Source: Mesotaenium endlicherianum (lineage: Eukaryota > Streptophyta > Zygnematophyceae > Zygnematales > Mesotaeniaceae). Taken from it: DNA of 64,000 nt. Each line of letters begins with the position of its first letter. The stretch's first letter is position 1. Below are positions 51,531 through 63,437 of this stretch, one piece after another. Position numbers and translations under genes: made by a program. The DNA lies in contig WELA01011341.1 of NCBI GenBank assembly GCA_009602735.1, forward strand, positions 84,063 to 148,062, read 5' to 3'. The notes beneath the pieces are model-generated. The model saw nothing but the letters and a program-made list of their open reading frames with translations. It was not told the DNA's origin and ran no database searches.

Positions 51531-52938
51531 TACTGACCGTTGCTGTCTTCCAAAGGCTGATCCTTTCCCTCAACCTGTGGAAGGTGCTTACTAGGACACT
51601 GTTCTCTGTAGTGACCCAAATCTTGGCAGTGGTAGCAAACATTTTTTTTTGAGGCTGGTCTCGGCTTAGTCCTACCACCACCTCTTCCATAGCCACTTCG
51701 AGAGTATCCACCTCTCCCTCTAGATTGCATAACGTTATATTCTTACTCATACTCATCATTTTGATTATCCTCAGCCTGATCTTCTTCACTTGCATTGCAG
51801 GAACCATGTGGCTTTTTGACAATCTCAGACACCAAAGCATTACTCTGGTGCTTGTGATTGAACTGCTGCTGATCCCAAGCAGCAGCATCCTGGATCAATT
51901 CAGCCAGTTTCTCATACTTCTTTCCAGCAAAATAACCTGAGACCTCGGAGTTCAAGCCATACCTGAAGTATGCTATCCTATACCGCTCTGGCAATTCTGG
52001 CTGCTTCATCATGTTCTCTTGGAACTTCTGAGCATACTCAGCAACTGAAGTGGTCTGCTTCAGTGTCATATCAAATTTGTCATGCAACTTCTTAACAAAC
52101 TCTACCCAAGTAGGGTCACGGAGTGGCTGAGCCTTACGCTCTCCTTTCCAGTAAAGCCACCAGTCTGCTGCACTGCCTTTCGGTAGCGCACCGGTGTGCC
52201 TGACCTTCTCGTAGTCTTGCAATTCTGAACAATTCTTCAGCCACTGCTCAACATATCAGCGAGAAATTTGATCAGGTAGTACTTTTTGTTTCCCTCAGGG
52301 TCATAATCCTGAGGAGGTTTTGGCTTAAGATTACTCGGCCCTCTGCCACCACCAGTCGTCTGAGAACCCAGTTGGTCTCTTTCACGCATCATAGCATGCA
52401 TGGTTCTTCTATCCTCCCGTTGAGCTTCATACATCATCGCCATTTGCGATTGCATTTGCACAAACAAGACACCTAGATCTACACTCTGTGGCGGCAACCC
52501 AGCAAACGCTGCAGCAGCAACATTAGCTCGATTAGCAGCAGCTTCGGCATTCCCGATTGCTGCCGCTCCAGCTATGCCAGTTGCACTCAGTTGTCTGCAA
52601 GTGTGAGGAAGAGGTATAACAGTAGGTACAACAGGAGGTTGATTTCGGAGATTGGCACTTTCTGCCATTTTCTCCTCCATCGTCCTTTCTTTAGGAGCCC
52701 TCATGTTTACTGCTTCCTCTACCTCTTTGGCTATACGCTCATCATCAGCAAGCTGAGCCGCTACTGCTGCAAGAGTTGCTGCTTCAGCTGCAGCTTCTCT
52801 ATTTCCTGCATCATGTAGCGTTTCTAAGTAAGTGCGAGGTCCGAAGATGCAACTTTCGCCTTGCCCTTCCTCAATGTTATCATTGTTCTCACCCTCTATT
52901 TCACAAGAGTTGCTAGCTTGAGACCTAGTCCTTATCAT
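51531..52938 (-). pseudogene. gag: A3 gag
   Basis: ATG 52938 (MIRTRSQASNSCEIE). Ala/Glu-rich N terminus, GGGRGPSNLKPKPPQDYDPE, capsid core, RGGYSRSGYGRGGG and zinc knuckle CYHCQDLGHYREQC. A two-base insertion near 52250 shifts the frame, about 15 codons after KFD are missing relative to A1, and a TAA lies at 51743. The N-terminal 120 residues are clearly more diverged from A1 and A2 than the rest. Confidence 0.85.
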
Positions 52939-52959
52939 ACAAGAAGACTGTGATAACCA

Positions 52960-52971
52960 GCTCCAATACCA
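52960..52971 (-). promoter_or_regulatory. A3 primer-binding site
   Basis: TGGTATTGGAGC on the minus strand, one change from A1 (TGGTATCGGAGC), just after the LTR end. Confidence 0.8.
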
Positions 52972-52972
52972 C

Positions 52973-53590
52973 CAACATGAATCGACTTACCGATAGGCTA
53001 TTTACAATCAATCAAAGATCTTTATATCAACAAGTTATCTTCATGATATTTTCTGTTAATTGATTAGTAGCAAAAGACAATGCAACTAGCAATAAAACAC
53101 AAAGACTCATAAGTCAAATGCCAGTAACGTGCATCAATTATACAATCAGTAAACTCATACATAAGCAAGGTTAGTAAGCAATTCGTGTAACGGCTTGCAG
53201 CCTTGGATTCAGATGTTCTCTCAGTAATCTGTACAAAGAGTTGGCCTCGTTTTCGAATGCCGAACTCGAGAGCAATACCTAGCCTATGTACATGAAATGA
53301 ATTTACTGTTCAACGGCAAGTGTAATGGCACCGCCTACCCCGGAGTTAACCACGTTGGTAGAACCTCGATTAACCAAGTCCACAGCAATCTCCCATCATC
53401 CCGAATTGCCATCCACCTTAAAGGTGTCATCTGGCCACTCATCTAGAATGCAGTACTTAGATGCATGACTAGGCAATTCACTGATATCAAGTACGGTAGT
53501 CAGCTGATTGTCAAAGATTGTGTCAGCGGGCTAACCTAAGTTGACTTCAGCCTGCTGCTCTCGACTGAGTCATTAAAGTGAATATTACCA
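52973..53590 (-). repeat. A3 5' LTR, truncated
   Basis: About 618 bp matching the family A LTR. The first ~105 bp are missing at the 53590 side, where it meets A4 head to head. Confidence 0.82.
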
Positions 53591-53712
53591 CTATGAGTAC
53601 AGGGCCCCAGGGACATCTCCCTCCTAATGGCAGTAGGCTGGGGACGGAAGGGACAGCACGCTGTTACTAGTGTTAGTGTTGTTGAGGCGACAACATGTTA
53701 AGTTGGAGGGAT
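53591..53712 (+). pseudogene. A4: ORF3 tail and polypurine tract only
   Basis: GTACAGGGCCCCAGGGACATC and the following sequence match A2 30565-30680: the last ORF3 codons, TAA, the GTTGTTGAGGCGACAAC hairpin and TTAAGTTGGAGGGAT. The rest of A4 is absent. Confidence 0.85.
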
Positions 53713-54456
53713 TGTAATGAATCAGTATATTGGATGATATAATATTCATCTAAATGTAATAGTTAAATTAGTTCAGCCTGTTGAACTTTAGTTGATATTG
53801 GGTCTGCTGGATTTTATCAAATAATCAGTTAAATGACTCAGCCGGGTGCAGCAGGCTGAAGTCAACTTAGGTCAGCTTGCTGACACATTCTTTGACAGCC
53901 AGCTGACTTCCGTACTCGGTAGCAGCGAACTGCCTAGATATGCATCTAAGTGTGGTATGCTAGATGAATGGCCAGATGACATCCTTATGATGGATGGCGA
54001 TTCGGGATGATGGGAGATGGCGGTGGATTTGGTTAACCGAGGTCCTACCAACGTGGTTAACTCCCGGGTAGGCGGTGCCATCGCACTGGCCGTTGAACAG
54101 TAAAATCATTCCATGTACATATGCTAGGTNTCATTCCATGTACATATGCTAGGTGTTGCTCCCGAGCTCGGCATTCGGAGACGAGGCCAACTCTCTTGTA
54201 CAGCTTACTGAGAGAGATCTGAATCCAAGGCCAGAAGCTATTGATATGCATTGTCTCCTAGCCTTGCTTATGTGTGAGTTTACTGATTGCATTATTGATG
54301 CTAGTTTACTTCCATTTGACTTACGGGTATTGTCCACTGCTAGTGTGTTGTCTTTTGCTGTTTAATCAATCAACAGAAAATACCATAAAGATTACTTGCT
54401 GATACAAAGATTTTTATGGTTTATTAATCACGTTTTTAGTAAGTCGATTCATTTCA
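53713..54456 (+). repeat. A4 3' LTR
   Basis: TGTAATGAATC to GATTCATTTCA. It contains an N at 54130 with the same 24 bases on each side (54106-54129 and 54131-54154), so the true LTR is about 719 bp. Confidence 0.88.
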
Positions 54457-54541
54457 CCAGATCAGTTTAGATTGGTCCAGATTATTGACATGTGCAAGTG
54501 CAGCTAAGTGGTGGAGCTGTAGGGATAGTGGCGGTGGTGGC
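54457..54541. other. Host segment between A4 and element E
   Basis: An 85-bp non-repeat segment ending GGCGGTGGTGGC. Together with 60666 onwards it forms the original target of element E. Confidence 0.5.
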
Positions 54542-55286
54542 TAAAAGAGGCAAAGTGCCCTAGTGGAAGCGTAGTGACTCACGAGGAAAGGAACTAGTTG
54601 CAATCATACTAGAGAGTGCAGCGGCATATCACTAACAAAGCTTAGGAAAATTACTTGACATTTTGAGTAGCAAGAAACTGCTCACAAATGATGTAGGATG
54701 AAATTACTTGTCATTACAAACCCGTAGAAATTTACAGAAGTGAAAAATGATAAAAAACAAAGAAGTTATGCCTATTTATAATTTTCTGCCTAAATGCTCC
54801 TCTCTCTAGGAGGAAGCTACGGATTTTCTAAGTGTTCGTCAAATCGTCCCTTCCAGAATATTCGTGAGTAAGCCAGATCAGTCTAATCTGACGTGTCGGG
54901 CCAAATTGACGTCCACATACATGCATCGACATTACTAGAATATTCTATCTTAGACGCGCTAGGCTAAACCGAAACTTCTAGGTAAATCGACCTAGTCGGC
55001 ACTCCGCGTCAGCCGAACTTACGTGAAGGTTCGAGTTCATTCTAACGGGCCAGATCGCTCGACGCTGTCGGTCAATCCGACGGTCGCGCTCACCGCGAAT
55101 TAAGGACAGTCGTCAACCGACCTCAAAACTAATTAAACTTCGGAAATCCATAACTCTCTCAATACTTGACCAAATTCGATGAACTTTATATCAAAATGAC
55201 CACAAAAATGCACTCTACACTACTATACAATCAAAACATACTTTCATGAAACTCAAAAATGCACTTTATAAACCTATGACCTTACA
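54542..55286 (-). repeat. Element E 3' LTR (745 bp)
   Basis: On the minus strand it runs from TGTAAGGTCATAG to CTTTTA. TATA box TATAAATAG at 54772-54780 (plus-strand CTATTTATA). Confidence 0.93.
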
Positions 55287-57121
55287 TCATCCCCCTCCTC
55301 AAGATGCGACGTCCTCGACGCATTCTGCAGATAACGTCTCAACTTACTCTTACAATGAGTCAAGTTGGCCTCTGGCTCCCAAGTGTTGTCGTCCGCATGG
55401 TAGCCTTTCCACTTGACCAGATACTCTTGGACAACTCGTTGACCTCGCTTGACTCGTCGATCGCCGACAATCGCCTCCACTTCATACTCCAATACATCAT
55501 CGATCTCGACCGGTGGTGGCGTTGTAGGTAGTCGACCTGGATGTCCTTCATTCGGGTCAACGTATGGCCGTAGACAACTGACATGGAACACATCATGGAT
55601 ACGCCAGCCTGAAGGAAGTTCCAACTTGTAGGCCACTGGATTCACCTGCTTGAGCACTACAAAGGAATCTGTAAACCGTGCCCGCAGTTTCCTCTTGCCT
55701 GTGAAAGGTAGGTTCTCTGTGGACAAGAGTACTTTGTCGCCCACATGGAATGTCACTTCCCTCCTGTGCTTGTTAGCATGCTTGACCTGCTCTTCCTGTG
55801 CCTTCCGAATACACGTCTTTGCCATGTGCCAAGTGTTGGCCATATGCTCCATAAAAGCTTGTGTAGTAGGAACCTGAGTCTCCTTGGCCTTCTCTAACAA
55901 GATGTTCCCTGGATAATATACTTCTCGCCCATAAACCATAGCAAATGGTGACTGCTTGGTGGATCCCTGCATGCTGTTGTTGTAGGCAAACTCCAATCCT
56001 GGCAGCTTCTTGTCCCACTCTGAAGGGTCCTCCATAGTGAAACTCCTGAGCACCTCTTGCAGAGTTCTGTTGAGCCTCTCACTCTGCCCATCTGTCTGAG
56101 GGTGATAGGAAGTGCTCATACTCAGCTTGGTCCCCATCAAAGTAAACAATGACCGCCAAAAGTTGCTAGTAAACCTTGGATCCCGATCTGAAACGATCAC
56201 CTTCGGCAACCCATGTAGCCTGAAAATATGATCAAAGAATAGCCGTGCCACATCCGCTGCCGTAGAAGTCTCCTTCATGGGAATGAAGTGAGCCATCTTG
56301 CTGAGTCTGTCAGACACAACCCATACTGCATCGTGCCCTTGACCACTGACTGGTAATGATGTGATGAAGTCCATAGCAATCTGCTCCCAGGGATACTCTA
56401 GAATGGGCAGGGGCTGCAATGTACCTCCCTTCTTTTGATTTGGTGTCTTGTTTCTCTGGCACGCATCGCAACTCCTGATCCACTCCTCGATGTCCTTGTC
56501 CATATTTCTCCAGTAGTATTCCCGCTTCAGCACGCTTGCCGTCTTCTCGCTTCCAAAGTGTCCAGCATATAAGCAATCATGATGCTCCGCAAGCAGTAAG
56601 TCTCGTAGCTCCTTGATGTCAGGTACCACCACTCTCTTGGAATCACCATAATACCATATGCCGTCCTTCTTCTGCATACTCGAGTTGGACTCAGCTGCTC
56701 CACCATCAGCAAACTCTGGGTCCTCCTCATAACCTCTCTGAAGCTTCTCCTTGAAGTCCATATTCTCCTTGATGACTGAGACAGCTGCAAGGTCACACCT
56801 CCTGGATAAAGCGTCTGCAGGGTTGATCTTCCCAGGTAAGTACTCAATCTTGTGGTTGAACTGTTGCAGAAACTCCATCCACCTTGCCTGTCTTGGTGTC
56901 AACGTTGGTTGCGTCATAAACTTCTCCAAGCTCTTGTGGTCGGTCTTGATAAACACCTTCCGGTCGTCCACATAACATCGCCAAATCCTCAAAGCCTGGA
57001 TAATAGCCAACATCTCTCGTTCGTGTGCTGCATAGTTTTGCTCAGCAGGGCTCAACTTCCTGCTCTCATATGCCACAGGCTGCAATCTTTTTCCCTGGTC
57101 CTGGAGAAGAATGGCTCCCAC
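55274..57121 (-). pseudogene. pol: Element E pol: RNase H, integrase, chromodomain
   Basis: Open for 615 codons from MGAILLQDQGKRLQ. RNase H (AAHEREMLAIIQALRIWRCY, DHKSLEKFM, NPADALSRR), integrase zinc region (CDACQRNKT), DDE residues in IAMDFITSLP, VSDRDPRF and QTDGQSERLNR, then GKRKLRARFTDSFVV and a chromodomain (YEVEAIVGDRRVKRG, EYLVKWKGYHADDNTWEPEA). All catalytic integrase residues are kept. The last codons overlap the LTR start. A one-base deletion just upstream disconnects it from the RT. Confidence 0.9.
55287..55303 (-). promoter_or_regulatory. Element E polypurine tract
   Basis: CTTGAGGAGGGGGATGA on the minus strand, immediately before the 3' LTR. Confidence 0.85.
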
Positions 57122-57789
57122 TGCAAGTTTGACGCGTCCGTGATGATGGTGAAAGGAAGCTCTGGACTGGCAATTGCCAACACAGGTGCCTGTGTCAACA
57201 GCTCCTTAATCTTCTCAAATGCTTACTGCTCCTTGTCACCCCATAGCCACTTCTCCTGCTTCTTCAACATGTCCGTGAGCGGTGCACATACCTTGGCAAA
57301 TCCTTCAATGAAACGTCGATAATAATTCGCCATGCCGAGGAAACTCCTGAGTTGATGAATATCAGCAGGTACCGGCCAATCTCTGACTGCTTGCACCTTC
57401 TTCTGCTCCATCTTGACTCCTTCAGCTCCCACTATATGTCCAAGAAACTCGACCTCCTTGAGACAGAAGTCGCACTTGCTCGTCTTCCCGTACAATTTTT
57501 GATCTCTTAAGACCTCCAACACCTTCCTCAGATGCCCCACATGCTCTTCCAAGGTCTTCGAATAGATCAGGATGTCGTCAAAAAATACCACGACAAACTG
57601 GTCCAAGTAGGGTCTGAAGATACTATTCATGAGTCCCATGAATGTAGCAGGTGCATTAGTCAACCCAAAAGGCATGACTGTGAACTCGAATAAGCCATAG
57701 CGAGTCCTGAAAGCAGTCTTCTGAACGTCTCCTTCCATAATTCGGACCTGGTGATAGCCACTCCTACTTCGCCCCGACAAGCCTGTCAA
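57122..57789 (-). pseudogene. pol: Element E RT, second part
   Basis: [36 protein letters not shown], the catalytic FFDD box ([14 protein letters not shown]), [11 protein letters not shown] and [21 protein letters not shown] at 57223 follows GDKEQ. A 20-nt deletion at about 57766 removes most of FSKIDL, including the first catalytic Asp of motif A, and shifts the frame. Confidence 0.88.
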
Positions 57790-58936
57790 TCAACTCGTCC
57801 ACTCGTGGAAGTGGGTACCTGTTCTTGATGGTGACCTTGTTGAGTGCCCGGTAGTCGACACACATCCTCATAGTGCCATCCTTCTTCTTCACAAATAAGA
57901 CTGGCGCTGCAAATGGAGACTCGCTGGGTCGGATGAATCCCTTCTCCAATAACTCCGTCAGCTGCTTCTTCAACTCATCCAACTCCGCAAACGATTGTCG
58001 ATAGGCGGGTCTCACTGGTGGCTTGCTCCCTGGTTCCAACTCAATCTTGTGCTCCATAGCTCTCTGTGGAGGTAATCCTGCAGGTAGTTCCTCAGGAAAT
58101 ACGCACTTGAACTCCTCCAACAGCGCCTTAATTTGGGCAGGCATCTCAGCAGGCTTCTTCTCTTGAGCAGTTGGGCTCTGCTCCTTCTGAGCAAGGGGAT
58201 CAGACACCACTACTTGCTCCTCCGGCGATGTACATTCGCCCAGGCTGTTAGGATTCACGCTTGCTCCATCTGATGACCTGGCCAGGGCCACCGAAACAAG
58301 GTACATCTCCTTCACCTGATTCGCCCTGCATAGCTTCTTAACTTGCAGGCTCGACAGAAGACAGTTACTTGTGGTCGTATCTACCTCCACCTGTTTCGCT
58401 GTCTCCATTCGACCATCACGCCCTTGGACTTTCACTTGTCCTGTGCTCCAGTGCACTTGAGGGTTGGCTTTCCTTAGCCATGGTCGGCCCAATATCACCT
58501 CATGGTGACCCAACTCTGCCTGCTCCATAACTTCCTTACTCCGGTGCCCCGCTACTTCCACGTGAATAGCTTCCGTAGGTGCACCACACTTGAGTCTCTG
58601 CCCATTTGCCAAAATTGCCTCCTTAGGCTCATAATGCTTCTGCACAGGGACTCGCCACTCTTTCACCAGCTTCTTGTGCACAAAGTTTGCACTTGCGCCA
58701 CTGTCGACCATACACTTCGCATTGTTGCCGTCGACCACTCCTTCCACGATGATAGGCTTGTCAACGTCTCGTCCTTTGCTTCTCGGCAGGCTCCTGGGGA
58801 TAACCTCCTTGTGAGTTCTCGTCTTCACGCCAGTAGACACCCCAGAACGACTTACTGGCGTCCTCCTTTTTCCTGCTGTTGAGGTTGCTTCGCCTTCACA
58901 TGACAGTCTCGAGCCAGATGTCCAAGCTTGCCGCAA
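57764..58936 (-). pseudogene. pol: Element E protease and RT start
   Basis: A frame that overlaps the end of gag by 85 nt in the -1 frame. Protease [30 protein letters not shown], then RT ([60 protein letters not shown]). It ends at the deletion after DRLVGAK. Confidence 0.88.
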
Positions 58937-59883
58937 CTATAGCACGGTCCTCTCGGCTTGAAATTCTGCTGCCTGCGCTGGTACTGCACAAGTCCCAACT
59001 CCATGGGTACTGGACCTTGAACACTCGTGCTTGGCGCTTGAGATCCAAAGTGTCGATATCCTCCAAAGTTGTGGCTGCCCCACTGCCTCTGACTATACTC
59101 CACAGCGTCGACCCTTGTTGCCAATGCCATCATTTCTCCAAGACTGGTAGGGTCCTTGAGCGCCACTTCCTTGGCCACAGTTGGCTTGAGTCCCCTCTTG
59201 AACTTGTCCATCATCTCCGACTCGTGCATGGATGGACATTGAAGCACCAGCTCGTTGAAGCGCGATACATACTCCTGAACGCTTCCTCGTTGACGAAGGC
59301 GCACCAATAGATCTCGAGCGGTAGCCTCGGGTGCAATAGGTTGAAATTGCCTCTTCAAGCCTTCAAATAGCTGATCAACAGTAGCAGGAACTCCAGACAG
59401 CTGCTCTTCTCGTTCATACCAAGCTCCAGCACTCTTCTGCAGCAAAGTTATGACAAAGGCGACTTGCCTGTCGGGCGTGAGCGCAGAATACTCCATAAAC
59501 TTCTTCACTCCAAAAATCCATTGATGAACAGGCGGCGATCCACGCTCTCCAGTATAGACTTCATGCTTAGGTGCACGCACTCCCGATGCGGGTGGAATAA
59601 CTGGTTGCACCACTGGGTTAACATGAATCGGTGGCACAACAGGTGCAGGTGCCGAACTCGTCGAAGCGGCGTTCCCCATAACAACTCGCACCATTCTCTC
59701 CACCTCCGCGCGCATATTTTGTTGAAACTGGGCATAGACTTCTCCTCCAATTGCATTTGCCATTTGCCTCAACATCGCCTGCATTTCTCGTTGCTCTCTG
59801 GTCATCGTTGGTGCTGCCTGCTGCCCCGCGCGCTCAACATGCTCGACATGTTCGCCTCCTCCAGCTGCCGGCTGCGACTTCAT
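58852..59883 (-). CDS. gag: Element E gag (intact)
   Basis: ATG 59883 ([20 protein letters not shown]) to TAA 58852, 343 residues. N-terminal low-complexity region, capsid core ([57 protein letters not shown]) and one zinc knuckle [14 protein letters not shown]. Upstream in-frame codons exist but lack a better ATG. Pol overlaps in the -1 frame; the A-rich run GGAAAAAGG near 58870 is the likeliest slip site but is not a classical heptamer. Confidence 0.9.
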   Translation of the reverse strand: MKSQPAAGGGEHVEHVERAGQQAAPTMTREQREMQAMLRQMANAIGGEVYAQFQQNMRAEVERMVRVVMGNAASTSSAPAPVVPPIHVNPVVQPVIPPASGVRAPKHEVYTGERGSPPVHQWIFGVKKFMEYSALTPDRQVAFVITLLQKSAGAWYEREEQLSGVPATVDQLFEGLKRQFQPIAPEATARDLLVRLRQRGSVQEYVSRFNELVLQCPSMHESEMMDKFKRGLKPTVAKEVALKDPTSLGEMMALATRVDAVEYSQRQWGSHNFGGYRHFGSQAPSTSVQGPVPMELGLVQYQRRQQNFKPRGPCYSCGKLGHLARDCHVKAKQPQQQEKGGRQ

Positions 59884-59906
59884 AATATAATATGCCAACT
59901 AGTCCT

Positions 59907-59918
59907 GCTCCGATACCA
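59907..59918 (-). promoter_or_regulatory. Element E primer-binding site
   Basis: TGGTATCGGAGC on the minus strand, two bases after the 5' LTR end (CCTTTCA). Confidence 0.87.
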
Positions 59919-59920
59919 GA

Positions 59921-60665
59921 TGAAAGGGGCAGAGTGCCCTAGTGGAAGCGTAGTGACTCACGAGGAAAGGAACTAGTTGCAATCATACTAGAGAGTGTAG
60001 CGGCATATCACTAACAAAGCTTAGGAAAATTACTTGACATTTTGAGTAGCAAGAAACTGCTCACAAATGATGTAGGATGAAAGGACTTGTCATTACAAAC
60101 CCGTAGAAATTTACAGAAGTGAAAAATGATAAGAAACAAAGAAGTTATGCCTATTTATAATTTTCAGCCTAAATGCTCCTCTCTCTTGGAGGAAGCTACG
60201 GATTTTCTAAGTGTTCGTCAAATCGTCCCTTCCAGAATATTCGTGAGTAAGCCAGATCAGTCTAATCTGACGTGTCGGGCCAAATTGACGTCCACATACA
60301 TGCATCGACATTACTAGAATATTCTATCTTAGACGCGCTAGGCTAAACCGAAACTTCTAGGTAAATCGACCTAGTCGGCACTCCGCGTCAGCCGAACTTA
60401 CGTGAAGGTTCGAGTTCATTCTAACGGGCCAGATCGCTCGACGCTGTCGGTCAATCCGACGGTCGCGCTCACCGCGAATTAAGGACAGTCGTCAACCGAC
60501 CTCAAAATTAATTAAACTTCGGAAATCCATAACTCTCTCAATACTTGACCAAATTCGATGAACTTTATATCAAAATGACCACAAAAATGCACTCTACACT
60601 ACTATACAATCAAAACATAATTTCATGAAACTCAAAAATGCACTTTATAAACCTATGACCTTACA
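59921..60665 (-). repeat. Element E 5' LTR (745 bp)
   Basis: Same limits as the 3' LTR. TATA box TATAAATAG at 60151-60159 (plus-strand CTATTTATA), followed by GCATAACTTC. Confidence 0.93.
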
Positions 60666-63437
60666 GTGGCGGTGGTGTCTCTCGAGATTGGACTGCACTG
60701 TATAGTCAAACTAGACTCGTGCATCATGTTGCAATTTGGAAGTGCAAGACTTGCCGCAACAAGCTGGATCGTTGACATCTTTGGAAATGTGGTGTGATTG
60801 GGTGTGGTGTCAGGAGCTGCAGTGTGATGGAAAGTCATGGTGTGTGACGGCATGCCCTGATGTCAAGTTATTGATTGTCGGGCCCTTGATTGTCCTGGCC
60901 AGAGCTAGCTCGGCAATCCTCGCAAGAAATGCATTTCCGATCACCTTTCCTGGTTGTGTCCTGTGTGGCCTTGCGCCAACATTGTTTAACATGATGAATG
61001 TAAGGCGCATAGGATGCACGGCAATTTTCAAATTTCATATCACCTACACTGTATAAATCCACTTGGACGTGGCATTCTAAATGGCGATAGCAAACAAAAT
61101 GGCTGGGCCAAGTTCAGCGCGCCATTTGGTCGATCGCGTGGAAAAAGTGGTCAATGAAGGTATTCGAGTGGCAAAGTGCCCAGTCCTGCCAGGCGATTGG
61201 CGTCATATCTGTTTCTCCACGCATGGCAAGCCGAGTGGCAACGATTACACGAGTGGCAACTCAAACGGAAATGCCTACGGTCAAAATACAGTTGGAATTG
61301 TCTCATGGGCAGAATTGCCATGTTCCATGTGTAGTGGCAAGGATGTCAAAATAGAAGACGTCAGCAAGTATGTCATATTGTATACACATCATGCCCGTTC
61401 GATGCACCTCAAAGCCAAAGGCAATCAACGGTACAATACTCCACATCTCGATCTGAGGGCTTATATATGTGACACATTGCTTGGGCACCAGCTCATCTAA
61501 TTTAGCCTCGAATATAGAGGGTTTCTACACTAAACTTCGAGAACATAAGTAACATCGAGCGAAATAATCATGGCGGCACTCGCTCTACGTCCGTCTTTCC
61601 AGTGTCCGTCCTGCCATGTTTTTGCGGGTGCTAATTTCAAGGATATCATTGGAATTTAAGTCAATCAGCATCTAACATAATTTTGGGAACAAAAACAAGG
61701 GGGCGTTTGTTATATTGCACCTCTAAACTTGAAAGACCAATCACTAAGATGAAAGGCAGCACTGTGTGTTACTTGGCATGCTGGTCTGTTGCTAATTCAA
61801 ATTTTGCTTTAAGAAGTGACGTTGCTTAGCGTGTTAATACTTGGGCAACATGGGTTGGAAATACATGCTACTGGTGCTTAATGCTCTTACTTCATCATCT
61901 CTTGATTTCATAACTTGGTCTTGGTTTTCCTGGCACCTGGATTGGAAGAAAAGCTCATTTTGAGTTAAACCTCTCTAGTACCAGTTGCTTTGTTGTGCTT
62001 GCAACGTAATGTCTAAGTGTTATGTGGTCAAGGTATAGCCTTGATTGCTTATGCAAAATTGGACAAAATACACTTGTTTTTTTCCAGATGGCAAGCCCTA
62101 GTCTAAGCAATCCATGGTACATCTTGCATACCCTTTCTTATATGTATGTAATTCCATGCCTCTCTGCAGACTCTTCAAGAGGAGCTGGATACCAAAGACA
62201 ACCTACAACCTGCCAGGCATTAAATACTGTCCACCAACTTGCTTGCTTGCATCCTGAGTACCTTAAGGGCAGGCGTAACCCTTAACCTCCTTGCCTTATG
62301 CGTTGTGTGCAAGTGTGCAAGGGGTGGTATCCTTGCATGAGTGTGGGTGTATATGCTTGGGGGTGCTATGGTAGTTGCATCATCTGGATGAATCACACGT
62401 CTGTGTGACGTGGACATCGACGCTGATAACTTGACTGCTCCTGCATTAGGTCACTGTATTAGGTCGCAAGTCAGTGCATTAGATCAGAAGTGCTCATTTT
62501 TTCCTTTCTTTGACTCCTGTATTATAAGCTCGGGTGGTGGGTAGTGCTCATTTTCTCCTTTCTTTGGCTCCTGCATTATGAGCTTGGGGTGGGCAGGGTG
62601 AAGCTTTTATGTTATTAGTTTGCTTCTAGTGTTAGACATAGTTTATAGTTTGAAGAACATGGCTTGTAGGACATATGCTTGGGATATGTATAGGATATGT
62701 GTAAATAGCCATGAGGAAAGCATTTGTGATACATATGTGGGTGAAAGTGGTACATAAGTAGGTCATGTTGTTTGAAGCCAGGACATAGATGACCAAGCAA
62801 TATTGTGATTCTAAGTACAGGCATATTCAATTGCCAATTTATGTCATATAGCTTAAATCGCCATGTTGTACTTGACTCTTCCATGTATGGCCATTATGTG
62901 CAAACTTCCATGCTGAATAGAGAATGGCTTGTTGACCGTGCACGGTACTACATGGCAAATTTGCCGTGTTTTGGTGGTGCCATTTGCTCCATTTAAAATT
63001 TAGATAAAAACTTTGCCATTCTGGACGCTTTTTGCCATCGCCATTTTTGTCTATTTTAGAGCTGTTGGATTTCTATAGTGTATCTAACGGTTATGGTTTT
63101 GGCCATGGCGGAAGCACTGGCTACATATATGAGATTGCCAAAAGCCTTAGGAGGTGATTGAGCGGGCAAACATCCAGCACTTGACATACCTGTTTATAAG
63201 TTAACCCTCTGTTGTCCTGGTTGAGGAGTTATTATGGAGACTGAGAAGTAGTAGGTTAATTTCCAGTTTACGCTCAGTACTCCCACTACTCTCTTGGGCG
63301 AATCAGACTAGTTTGCAAGGAAATGTTCCCAGCGCTGTCTGGTGGCTTCGCTACTACATGCAGGCCTTGAAAAAATGTGTGCTAAGCATATGTTGTGCTG
63401 CGCAGCTTCTAAGGGTTGCAGCGTTCAGGGGGGTGAT
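60666..63437. other. Unassigned non-repeat DNA, no gene seen
   Basis: No frame over 140 codons, no recognised motif and no LTR. The longest plus-strand frame (61081-61500) has no recognisable domain. The stretch is probably intergenic. Confidence 0.4.
62489..62596. repeat. 54-bp tandem duplication
   Basis: AGTGCTCATTTT...CCTTTCTTTG units start at 62489 and 62543 and continue through CTCCTG, ATTAT and AGCT to a GGTGG or GGGTGGG end. The copies differ at about nine positions. Confidence 0.85.

Larger units (their letters stand above)
38325..53590 (-). mobile_element. Element A3: minus-strand family A element, twice interrupted
   Basis: Read from 53590 downwards: truncated 5' LTR, primer-binding site, gag, pol (split by solo LTR A5 at 49422-50134), internal polypurine-like motif, spacer with TATATAA, and ORF3 (split by element C2 at 39627-46717). 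Similarity ends near 38325 before the 3' LTR. The reading frames on either side of both insertions join, which confirms one original element. It is heavily mutated. Confidence 0.87.
54542..60665 (-). mobile_element. Element E: young Ty3/Gypsy chromovirus
   Basis: A 6.1-kb element with two 745-bp LTRs differing at roughly ten positions by eye, a perfect five-base duplication GTGGC (54537-54541 and 60666-60670), primer-binding site, gag, -1 overlapping pol and polypurine tract. It has no ORF3. Gag is intact; pol has a 20-nt deletion, a stop and a one-base deletion. Confidence 0.93.

Noticed and set aside
61081-61500. A 139-codon plus-strand frame
   Set aside because: No recognisable motif, and composition is like the surrounding non-coding DNA.
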